Part shown: positions 1 through 5,793 of the stretch, in pieces
Numbering within the stretch: the first letter of the stretch is position 1
Layout of the letters: every line of letters starts with the position of its first letter
Source: Rhodanobacteraceae bacterium
GTDB taxonomy: Bacteria; Pseudomonadota; Gammaproteobacteria; Xanthomonadales; SZUA-5
Direction: 5' to 3'
Length of the DNA: 7,073 bases
Assembly: GCA_003233535.1 (NCBI GenBank)
Contig: QIMA01000523.1
Location: 1-7,073 of the forward strand
The notes under the pieces: generated by a model
The model's input: the letters and a program-made list of their open reading frames with translations, nothing else
What the model was told of the DNA's origin: nothing
Databases searched by the model: none
Position numbers and translations under genes: made by a program

Positions 1-21
1 ACCACTACACCGCTCCTTCGG

Positions 22-86
22 AAAAACCACTGGGCAATCAATGTCCTGCGCGATCATCGCGCGAGTTCATGAAATATCCGGGCTAG
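22..86. repeat. Dispersed repeat, left-edge copy (possible mobile-element end)
   Basis: This 65-bp stretch recurs in inverted orientation at the right edge of the window (7010-7073). The best-conserved part is positions 63-86, which match the other copy at 22 of 24 bases (core ATGAAATATCCGGG); the outer 20 bases starting AAAAAYCRCTGGGC match at 17 of 20. Inside it, 48-62 is a dyad (GCGCGAT-C-ATCGCGC) that the other copy lacks. Frame 1 is open from the window edge to a TGA at 70-72 (peptide containing KNHWAIN). The other copy encodes KNRWAIK in the matching frame, and two of the three base differences there are synonymous, which hints that the repeat includes the 3' end of a coding sequence. 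An insertion-sequence end whose transposase lies outside the window would explain this, but that is inference and no transposase is visible. The repeat ends 12 bp from the hydrolase stop codon. Confidence 0.6.
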
Positions 87-98
87 CGCGGCCGGTGC

Positions 99-1118
99 CT
101 ATCCCCGGGATGCTTGATCTGCGCCCGTATAGCGCTCCACTTGCTGCAGAAAACGCTCTTCTGCCCAACTGCGCATGCTCGGTCCCAACAGATAGCCGCA
201 GTGCCCGCCGTGCGCGGTCAACTCAACTTCGGTGCTGTCCGATAGCTGCAGCTCATGAAAGTCGGCAATGGGGACTACTGGGTCGTCATGGGCGGCAAGG
301 ATCGTCGTCGGCACGCTCATTTTCGATAGCCGATCGCCTTCCACTGAATAGCCATCCAGATAGCGGTCCATGTGCTCGTATTCGGTGTACTCGCTCACCA
401 GTTGGTCGGTAAGGCTGCGTAGCGTCGGCTTATGCAGCCAGCTGTCGAAGCTATAGCGCTGCGGAAACAGCGCCTGCTTGCGGCGCAGCGAGCGCGTCCA
501 TTTGCGAATGAAATACCGCTCGTAAACGAACGGCGCCTTCTCGATCGCCTCCATTGAATGCTTGGGATTGATCGGTGGGCAGACCGCAACTACGCCCGCT
601 AGCGGTAGGCCGCGACTGGGACCATGCAGCCCCACGCGCAGGGCGAAGTTGCCACCCAGCGAGAAGCCGCCGACCAGCAGCGGTCGAGTCGGGAAGCGCC
701 GAGCGATATCGTCCATCGCGCCCAGCACTTCGGGCAATCGACAGGAATGAAACAGCTCTTCGTTGAGGTGGTGGGTATCGCCGTGATCGCGCAGCTGCAG
801 CCGAAACACGTCGAATCCCGCGTCGAGTAAGCGACCGCCGGTGGCCAGCAGATAGCTGGAGTCGGCGCAACCCTCCCAGCCGTGAATCAGCACGACCAAC
901 CCGCGTGATTCGGGTAGCTTGACCTGAGGCGAGTGGAAGCCCAGCAGGCGGACATCGTCGCCGCAGTTCAACAACACCGGCTGCGCAACCGAGATGAGAT
1001 CGGGATAGCGTCTACGCGTCGACCAGCGGCGCAGCGAACTGGAGGCCAGCACCGACTGTAGATGCGGATCAGTGAATGGCCAGCTCGGCGCGAATGGAGT
1101 AGCTGGCGCTGCGCTCAT
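99..1118 (-). CDS. YheT-like alpha/beta-fold hydrolase
   Basis: This 339-residue protein is a probable serine hydrolase or esterase of the YheT/ABHD1-3 type; its substrate is unknown. Visible features are the N-terminal PFxDPHLQSVLAS segment (14-26) typical of this family, an oxyanion-side IHGWEG (78-83), the nucleophile elbow GFSLGG with Ser153, an acid candidate in AAHDDP (Asp278 or Asp279), and His306 in HGGHCGY. The triad is therefore complete and the length is usual for the family. No signal peptide is evident, so a cytoplasmic location is likely. The ATG overlaps the acyltransferase stop codon by 4 nt (ATGA, 1115-1118) with no clear Shine-Dalgarno sequence, which suggests translation by re-initiation. 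Pairing with a PlsC-like acyltransferase points to acyl-ester or lipid turnover, but this rests on context only. No intrinsic terminator is seen before the edge repeat. Confidence 0.9.
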   Translation of the reverse strand: MSAAPATPFAPSWPFTDPHLQSVLASSSLRRWSTRRRYPDLISVAQPVLLNCGDDVRLLGFHSPQVKLPESRGLVVLIHGWEGCADSSYLLATGGRLLDAGFDVFRLQLRDHGDTHHLNEELFHSCRLPEVLGAMDDIARRFPTRPLLVGGFSLGGNFALRVGLHGPSRGLPLAGVVAVCPPINPKHSMEAIEKAPFVYERYFIRKWTRSLRRKQALFPQRYSFDSWLHKPTLRSLTDQLVSEYTEYEHMDRYLDGYSVEGDRLSKMSVPTTILAAHDDPVVPIADFHELQLSDSTEVELTAHGGHCGYLLGPSMRSWAEERFLQQVERYTGADQASRG

Positions 1119-1930
1119 GGGCGTTCGAGGACTTCCGCAATGGCCTGGCGACAGCGTTCTGCCAAACGACGGCGACCTTCGCCGGTATCGTTAATCGGCG
1201 GCAGGAAGTGGGTCTCGGCCTCTATCACCGGACCGCCAAGCAAACGCAGGAAGTTCGGCAAAAAACCTTCGCCGTCGGCAAAGGCAACGAAGGGGCTGTA
1301 TTGGCCGTGGATTCGATAGCGCAACGCGACCGGCTGAATCTGCACGTCACCGTCCAGCGCAGTTTGAAAGATTCGCGCGTGGAACGTGCGCACGGTGCTG
1401 CCGTCGCCGGCGCCGCCTTCTGGAAAGACGCCCACCGGATGACCGAGTCTCAAGCGCTGCACCATCTCCAGGCTCACTGTCTTGAGCGATTCGGTGCTGC
1501 CGCGGCGGTGATAAATGGTGCCGCCGCGTTTGGCTACCCAGCCCACTAGCGGCCAACCGGCAATCTCGCTCTTGGCCACGAAATGCACCGCGCGCTGGCT
1601 GTGTATTAGCTCGATATCCAGCCAGCTAACGTGATTGGCAACGATCAAGGCGGCGCCGCGATGCGGTTCGCCGACGAGCTTGCTGCGCATGCCGAACACG
1701 CGCAACAAGCCACCTGACCACCAGCGTATGGCCCGCTCTGCCATCGTGCTGCCATCGTCCCGTACTCGGGTCGCGCCGGGCAGGCTGATCCAGGCGATGG
1801 TCAGCGGCAAGTGAATCACCACGTGCCATAGCAGCGCCGGTGAGCGATACAAATAGCGCCACCAACGCACCCGGGTTTCGTCGTTGGAAGCCTGCATGGT
1901 TAGTTGCGGAAGTTCGTTGGGCGCGTTCAT
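1115..1930 (-). CDS. PlsC-like lysophospholipid acyltransferase
   Basis: This 271-residue membrane-associated acyltransferase probably transfers an acyl group to a lysophospholipid such as 1-acylglycerol-3-phosphate; the exact acceptor cannot be read from sequence. A hydrophobic segment at about 33-52 probably anchors it in the inner membrane. Motif I is NHVSWLD (99-105), the catalytic His100/Asp105 pair. Motif II is KRGGTIYHRR (134-143). Motif III is FPEGG (169-173), where the family usually has FPEGT. Motif IV lies in IQPVALRY (198-205). Length and motif spacing fit the family. The start was chosen as the first ATG; Met12 is an alternative. There is no Shine-Dalgarno sequence, and a -10-like TACAAT lies only 8 bp upstream, so the message may be leaderless. 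It is the first gene of a two-gene unit with the downstream hydrolase. Xanthomonads carry several PlsC paralogues, so I give no symbol. Confidence 0.92.
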   Translation of the reverse strand: MNAPNELPQLTMQASNDETRVRWWRYLYRSPALLWHVVIHLPLTIAWISLPGATRVRDDGSTMAERAIRWWSGGLLRVFGMRSKLVGEPHRGAALIVANHVSWLDIELIHSQRAVHFVAKSEIAGWPLVGWVAKRGGTIYHRRGSTESLKTVSLEMVQRLRLGHPVGVFPEGGAGDGSTVRTFHARIFQTALDGDVQIQPVALRYRIHGQYSPFVAFADGEGFLPNFLRLLGGPVIEAETHFLPPINDTGEGRRRLAERCRQAIAEVLERP

Positions 1931-1938
1931 CGGGGGCG

Positions 1939-1944
1939 ATTGTA
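1939..1944 (-). promoter_or_regulatory. Putative -10 box of the acyltransferase/hydrolase unit
   Basis: On the minus strand this reads TACAAT, five of six bases of the sigma-70 consensus. Only eight bases (CGCCCCCG) separate it from the ATG at 1928-1930, so a normal start site would fall at or next to the start codon. No convincing -35 hexamer is seen 16-18 bp upstream. The call rests on the hexamer, its position and the lack of a ribosome-binding site. Confidence 0.4.
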
Positions 1945-1977
1945 ACGTTGTGCAGTGGAGCTAGGGGTCTAAATTTG

Positions 1978-2135
1978 GAGCAGGGCTGAGGGCTGAGGGC
2001 CGAGGGCTGAGAAAAGCAAAGGCGAAGGGCGTCATCCGAAATCCGAATACATCCTCAATACCGCTTGGAAAGGCAGCGCAAGGACTCGCTCTGGGCTCTT
2101 ACTCAGCCCTCGGCCCTCAGCCCTCAGCCCTGCTC
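1978..2135. repeat. Perfect 34-bp inverted repeat built of GGGCTGA heptads
   Basis: The left arm (1978-2011) and right arm (2102-2135) are perfect reverse complements over 34 bases and enclose a 90-bp loop (2012-2101). Each arm contains four in-register heptads: GGGCTGA, GGGCTGA, GGGCCGA, GGGCTGA. GGG runs begin at 1983, 1990, 1997 and 2004 on the plus strand, and the matching CCC runs are at 2107, 2114, 2121 and 2128. Each arm therefore meets the G3-N4-G3-N4-G3-N4-G3 pattern of a canonical G-quadruplex. The right arm begins at the last base of the response-regulator stop codon. No thymine tract follows, so it is not a standard intrinsic terminator. It occupies most of the gap between the two transcription units, and no gene is seen in the loop. 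It could be a MITE- or REP-like element; the class is not established here. Confidence 0.93.
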
Positions 2136-2740
2136 TAGAGCCACCCCCGATCCCGCGCCAACCGATAGGCCTCAATCCGATTATTGACGCCAAGCTTGGA
2201 AATGGCTTCGGAGAGATAGTTGCGCACGGTGCCGTGACTGAGGTGCAGCAGTTCGCCGATGTCGGGTGCCGATTTTCCTTCGCCGGCCAAGCGCAGGACT
2301 TGGCGTTCGCGGTCACTCAAAGGATCGTCCTGACTCCAGGCTTCCAAGGCCAGTTCCGGGGCGATAACTTTGCCGCCGGCGTGCACTTTGCGGATTGCCG
2401 CTGCCAACTCTTCGCTGGGCGAATCTTTGAGCAGGTAGGCTCGGGCGCCGGCGTCCATCGCGCGCCGCAAATAGCCGGGCCGAGCGAAGGTGGTCAGGAT
2501 CAGCACGCGTGTAGCCAGCTCTGCCTGCTTGATGTGTTGCGCTAGCTCCAGACCGGTCCAGTTCGGCATTTCGATATCCGCCACCAGCACGTCCGGCGGC
2601 GTTTCGCGGATCTCGCGCCAAGCGCTTTCGCCATCGGCTGCTAGTCCGACGATTTCGAAGTCGGTTTCCAGAGCCAACAGCGCAGCCAGCGCGCCGCGCA
2701 ACATGCCTTGGTCTTCGGCGAGGTAGATGCGGATGCTCAT
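2135..2740 (-). CDS. NarL/LuxR-type response regulator, DesR-like
   Basis: This 201-residue transcription factor is the likely partner of the adjacent kinase. The receiver domain (about 1-120) has the acidic pair Glu9/Asp10, the phospho-acceptor Asp55 in VLVADIEMP, a switch Thr in ILTT (83/84) and Lys105 in AYLLKD. The C-terminal LuxR-type helix-turn-helix starts at LSDRERQVLRLA (141-152) and includes the recognition region HLSHGTVRNYLSEAISKLG (166-184). The ending NRxEAYRLARDRGWL is characteristic of DesR-like regulators. The ATG overlaps the kinase stop codon (ATGA, 2737-2740), so the two are probably translationally coupled. Likely targets are its own operon and possibly lipid genes; this is inferred from family and context. 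The stop codon's last base is the first base of the heptad inverted repeat, so the transcript runs straight into that structure. Confidence 0.95.
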   Translation of the reverse strand: MSIRIYLAEDQGMLRGALAALLALETDFEIVGLAADGESAWREIRETPPDVLVADIEMPNWTGLELAQHIKQAELATRVLILTTFARPGYLRRAMDAGARAYLLKDSPSEELAAAIRKVHAGGKVIAPELALEAWSQDDPLSDRERQVLRLAGEGKSAPDIGELLHLSHGTVRNYLSEAISKLGVNNRIEAYRLARDRGWL

Positions 2741-3915
2741 CCCGGACGCACGCGTAACTGCAGTGCGTCGACATTAACCTGTTCACCCACCGGAATCTCA
2801 ATCTGCAGCCGGGTACCGCGGCCGGACTTGGAGTCGATGCTGAGCGCACCGGTTAGCTGTTCCACCCGCTCGCGCATGCCGCGTAAGCCGTTGCTAGCGC
2901 TGCCGTCCACCGCCCCACCGCGGCCGTCGTCGGTGATCACTAAGCGGGCGATGTCGTCGACTTCCAGCTTCACGCTTACCCGCTGCGCGCGGGCGTGGCG
3001 AACGATGTTGGTGCAGGCTTCGCGCAGCGCGAACGCTAGCGCCGTTTCCACCGCCACGGGTAGGGGCTCGTCGCTGATGTCGCTGTCCAGATTCAGGTCG
3101 GCGGCCACCAGCATCAGCCGCACGCGGGCCAATTCGGTGCGCAGCCCGGCCGCGCGAATGCCGGTAACCGCGCCGCGCACTTGGGCCAAGGCTTCACGGG
3201 CGACCTTCTCGACCTCAGCGATCTCATTGCGCGCGCGCAGCGGATCGACATCACACAGCCGTCGCGCCAGATCACTCTTCAGCGCCACTACCGACAGCGT
3301 GTGACCGAGCAAGTCGTGCAGGTCGCGGGCGATTCGCTCGCGTTCGGCCAGTCGCGCCAAGCGCTCCACTTCTTCCTGGCTCAGCCGCAGCATCGCGTTG
3401 CGGCGGCGGCGCTGATAGTCGGCATGACTAGAGGCGGCGACGATCATCGCCACTATCAAGGTGACCCCGTCAACCACCGGCGGAAGGCCAAGCAGACGGC
3501 ACTCGATAATGAAGGCCAGCAGGATCACCGCAACGGCGATCATGTAATCGCGCGACTGCGGCATCATCCCGGCGAAGGCGCAGGCGTAGATGATGAAAAC
3601 GTTGGCGCCCCAGTTGTACGGAATGGTGAGCATGCCGATCAGCGCCATCAGCGCCACTGGGGCGATCAGCTGACGACCGGACAGCCACCAGCTGCGGAAG
3701 TAAATCGGCAAGAAGACCGCAACCGCCACGACCGTCGGCAGGACGCCGTGAAACTGCTTGCCGAATAGCCAGGGCATGAGCAGGAAGCCCAGGTGGCCAA
3801 GCAAATACAGCGGCAGGTAGCCACGATCAGGATCGTCCGGGTACACGATGCCCCTGCCGGTGTACCGCCGCGGTCGGTTGTTGCTGTCGACCGAGCCTTC
3901 GCTGAGCTGATTCAC
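2737..3915 (-). CDS. DesK-like sensor histidine kinase
   Basis: This 392-residue inner-membrane kinase belongs to the HisKA_3 (NarL/DesK) class. About six hydrophobic segments can be seen between residues 33 and 162, with no sizeable periplasmic domain, as in DesK-type sensors that read the state of the membrane. A basic, probably helical linker (168-192) leads to the phosphorylation motif ERERIARDLHDLLGHTLS with His200. The ATPase domain shows an N-box REACTNIVRHA (298-308, Asn303), DDGRGG (329-334) and a G2-like NGLRGMRER (342-350). All core catalytic residues are present. The start is GTG, overlapping the permease stop codon (GTGA, 3912-3915). An AGGAG about 9 nt upstream supports it, and the next Met (residue 48) would fall inside the first membrane segment. 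It presumably phosphorylates the regulator encoded just downstream. The stimulus is unknown; membrane fluidity or an exporter substrate are the obvious options. Confidence 0.95.
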   Translation of the reverse strand: MNQLSEGSVDSNNRPRRYTGRGIVYPDDPDRGYLPLYLLGHLGFLLMPWLFGKQFHGVLPTVVAVAVFLPIYFRSWWLSGRQLIAPVALMALIGMLTIPYNWGANVFIIYACAFAGMMPQSRDYMIAVAVILLAFIIECRLLGLPPVVDGVTLIVAMIVAASSHADYQRRRRNAMLRLSQEEVERLARLAERERIARDLHDLLGHTLSVVALKSDLARRLCDVDPLRARNEIAEVEKVAREALAQVRGAVTGIRAAGLRTELARVRLMLVAADLNLDSDISDEPLPVAVETALAFALREACTNIVRHARAQRVSVKLEVDDIARLVITDDGRGGAVDGSASNGLRGMRERVEQLTGALSIDSKSGRGTRLQIEIPVGEQVNVDALQLRVRPG

Positions 3916-4655
3916 CGCCCCTCGCTCCTGCTTAACCCGCGCGCTGCCAAGGCCATAAAGATAACGCTAAAAGCGACCAGCGCCAGCACGTGTAGGATCC
4001 AGCCGCCGCTGGCGTGGCCGGTGGCGATGAAATTGAGCTGGCCCAGATGGTACGCTGGCAATAGCAGCGCGACTTTCTGCACTGCTTCTGGCATCAAGAA
4101 CAGCGGGAACCACAGACCGGAAAGTGCGCTCATTGGCAAGTACACCAAGTTAACCACCCCGGCGGCGCTGCGTGCTCTGGCGTAGGTGCCAATTACCAGC
4201 CCCAGCGCGCAAAAGGGCAGCGTTCCAAACACTAGCACCGTGCCGCTGGCTAACCAACTGCTCAGCGGCATGCTCACGTCGCCCAACGTCACCGCCATCA
4301 GGCCAAGCAGCACAAAGATGATGACCGCGAACACCAGACTCATCACCATCTTAGAGATCAGCGTGGCGCCCACGGGCATCGGTGCGACCCGCTTTAGATC
4401 CAGCCAGCCGGCTTCGCGCTCAACCGCCATCGCGACACCAAAGCCAAACAGCGCGGGACCGATCACGCCGAAGGCGCTGTAGCTGGCGAAAAACCAGCTG
4501 GCCGCGTCGAATTCGCCCCGATGCGGCATCAGGATCCCGAATATCAGGTAGAAACACAGCGGGAACAGCAGCGATGGGGCGACGAAGCCGGGCTGGCGGA
4601 AGGTCTTCAGCAGTTCGGCGCGAATTTCTGCCAGATAAGGCTTGAGCGTGCTCAT
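3912..4655 (-). CDS. ABC-2 type transporter permease
   Basis: This 247-residue integral membrane protein is the membrane half of an ABC exporter. Hydrophobic segments are visible near 26-43, 58-76, 104-125, 133-155, 165-186 and 218-240, the six-helix ABC-2 layout. The stretch VEREAGWLDLKRVAPMP (78-94) between helices 2 and 3 is the cytoplasmic coupling region typical of this family. The ATG overlaps the ATPase stop codon (ATGA, 4652-4655) and is preceded by a good AAGGAG (4663-4668) with 7-nt spacing, so it can still be translated on its own even though the upstream gene is frameshifted. Exporters of this kind beside DesK/DesR pairs (for example B. subtilis yvfRSTU) are known as an arrangement, but substrates are mostly undefined. 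The gene itself looks intact. Confidence 0.93.
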   Translation of the reverse strand: MSTLKPYLAEIRAELLKTFRQPGFVAPSLLFPLCFYLIFGILMPHRGEFDAASWFFASYSAFGVIGPALFGFGVAMAVEREAGWLDLKRVAPMPVGATLISKMVMSLVFAVIIFVLLGLMAVTLGDVSMPLSSWLASGTVLVFGTLPFCALGLVIGTYARARSAAGVVNLVYLPMSALSGLWFPLFLMPEAVQKVALLLPAYHLGQLNFIATGHASGGWILHVLALVAFSVIFMALAARGLSRSEGR

Positions 4656-5528
4656 GCGGCGGCTCCTTCGCGGTGATCGGAACCATCGTCGGTCAGCGTT
4701 TCCAAAGCCTGCTCCAGATCGGCACCACGTACTTCCAGCTCACTCAACTGCGGGTCGGTGTCTAACAGGCGGCGCACCAAGTCTTCGGCGCGATGGCTGA
4801 GAAAATGCAGCTGGCCGCTGTCGGCATGCACCTGTTGCACCTCGGGCCAGTGCTGCAGTTCGTCGACACTCAAGCTGCTGCGGCAGCGCACTCGGCGCAC
4901 CCCGACGCGCGCACGGATGCGGCTGGGGGTGTCGTCGGCCAGCAGCCGGCCGCCGCCGATTAGCGCGATGCGATCGGCCAATGCTTCTACTTCTGGCAGG
5001 TCATGGCTGGCTAATAGGGGTTTGCCTAAAAGCCTGGCGTGATTCCAGATCCATCCCGGTGGTTGGTTCGTCGAGTACCAGCAGGCGCGGATTGCCAACC
5101 AGCGCCAGGGCCAGCTGCGCGCGACGCTGTTGGCCCCCTGACAGTGCGGCGTAGCGGCGATCACCCAAGTCGCCCAGCCCGACCATGTCCAGCGCCTGAT
5201 CCGCGCTGTGTGGATTCCGATAGCAGCTGGCAAACAGCACCAACTGCTCTTTGACGCTGAGCGTGTCCGGCAGCGAGGTGACTTGCAGCATCGCGCCCAG
5301 CCCGATCCTCGCCTCGCGTACCTTCGGGCTGCGACCGAATAGCTTGATCTGACCGCGCTGACAGTTGAGCAGTCCGATCAGCAGCTTGATTGCGGTGCTC
5401 TTACCCGCACCGTTGGGGCCCAGCAGGCCCAGGATCTGGCCGCTGTTGAGGGCCAAACTGAAATCCTTTAGAGCGCTAATCGCGGCGTAGCGATGTTCGA
5501 CCTTTTCCCAACTGGCGACCGTTTCCAT
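4652..5528 (-). pseudogene. ABC transporter ATP-binding protein, frameshifted by an internal deletion
   Basis: The ATPase of the exporter is split between two frames. The 5' part (from the ATG at 5526-5528) encodes Walker A GPNGAGKST (37-45), Q-loop Gln82, signature LSGGQQRR (129-136), Walker B LLVLDEP (149-155) and D-loop GMD (158-160). It stays in frame to Phe167 (5028-5030), then reads a few foreign residues and stops at 5001-5003. The other frame resumes at GKPLLASHDLPEVEALADR (from 5026), carrying the H-loop His (5003-5005) and a normal C-terminal domain to the stop at 4652. Homologues have about 10-11 more residues between the D-loop and the H-loop, so this is a deletion of roughly 30 nt that is not a multiple of three, rather than a one-base slip. 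Without it the protein would be about 300 residues, as usual. It is the first gene of the operon. A true lesion would inactivate it; an assembly error is possible. Confidence 0.88.
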
Positions 5529-5561
5529 TGCCCGTACTCAGCGTTGATGACGATTGCCAGT

Positions 5562-5578
5562 TTGCGCGCCGGGCGCAA
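5562..5578. promoter_or_regulatory. Dyad TTGCGC-N5-GCGCAA upstream of the ABC/two-component operon
   Basis: This perfect 6-bp inverted repeat lies 34-50 bp upstream of the ATPase start codon. On the minus strand a -35-like TTGATT (5577-5582) overlaps its edge, but no good -10 follows at the right distance. It is a candidate operator, perhaps for the operon's own DesR-like regulator. Short GC-rich dyads are common by chance, so confidence is low. Confidence 0.3.
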
Positions 5579-5590
5579 TCAAGGTGAGTG

Positions 5591-5609
5591 CCACGCGCCA
5601 CCTGCGTGG
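5591..5609. promoter_or_regulatory. Dyad CCACGC-N7-GCGTGG upstream of the ABC/two-component operon
   Basis: This is a second perfect 6-bp inverted repeat, 12 bp beyond the first and 63-81 bp upstream of the ATPase start. It has no thymine tract on either side, so it is unlikely to be a terminator. It could be a regulator-binding site or a leader hairpin. Confidence 0.25.
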
Positions 5610-5630
5610 GGTGACAGAAGTCATCTTTGG

Positions 5631-5661
5631 AGGGCTGAGGGCTGAGAGTCGAGGGCTGAGG
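5631..5661 (+). repeat. Solo GGGCTGA heptad block
   Basis: This block has four in-register heptads (GGGCTGA, GGGCTGA, GAGTCGA, GGGCTGA) followed by GG. It is the same unit as the arms of the 1978-2135 element, differing only in the third heptad (GAGTCGA instead of GGGCCGA), which removes one GGG run. No inverted partner is found before the aldolase terminator, so this copy is single. It lies in the 5529-5793 gap between the aldolase terminator and the ABC operon, where I see no gene. Confidence 0.88.
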
Positions 5662-5736
5662 TTAGTGCACATAGACACAAGATTCGGCAGTCCGCTAGAG
5701 GCAGCCGCAACAACGCTCACTGCGCCGTTGACCAGC

Positions 5737-5767
5737 AAAAAAAACGGGCGACCCAAAGGCCGCCCGT
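5737..5767 (-). terminator. Intrinsic terminator of the aldolase gene
   Basis: Read on the minus strand, ACGGGCG pairs with CGCCCGT. The stem extends inward through a G-T wobble and two G-C pairs to a TTTG loop (10-bp stem in total) and is followed at once by a run of eight T. It begins 26 bp after the aldolase stop codon. It should separate the aldolase transcript from the downstream ABC operon. Confidence 0.95.
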
Positions 5768-5793
5768 CCTAAGTCGCACGCTGGATCGAAGAT

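Noticed and set aside
41..412. A 123-codon open frame on the plus strand starting inside the left repeat
   Set aside because: It lies almost wholly antisense to the well-supported hydrolase gene, has no recognisable domain or ribosome-binding site, and its composition is that of a shadow frame.
1978..2135. CRISPR array or tandem satellite
   Set aside because: The repeats are 7-bp heptads without spacers and are arranged as an inverted pair, with no cas genes nearby.
1978..2135. Classical rho-independent terminator for the two-component operon
   Set aside because: The stem is long but the loop is 90 bases and no T-run follows on the minus strand, unlike the clear terminator at 5737-5767. Some other effect on transcript ends remains possible.
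2032..2316. A minus-strand open frame covering the inverted-repeat loop and right arm and the end of the regulator gene
   Set aside because: It is out of frame with the regulator, runs through the heptad repeat, and encodes low-complexity Arg/Gly-rich sequence with no family resemblance.
3181..3768. Long plus-strand open frame opposite the histidine kinase
   Set aside because: It is antisense to a kinase with all expected motifs and is rich in His, Gln and Arg, as expected for a reverse-strand shadow.
5001..5040. Programmed +1 frameshifting at TTTAGGC to join the two ATPase parts
   Set aside because: Shifting past the single A would join the frames but would still leave about 10-11 residues of the conserved D-loop to H-loop segment missing. 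A deletion explains both facts at once.
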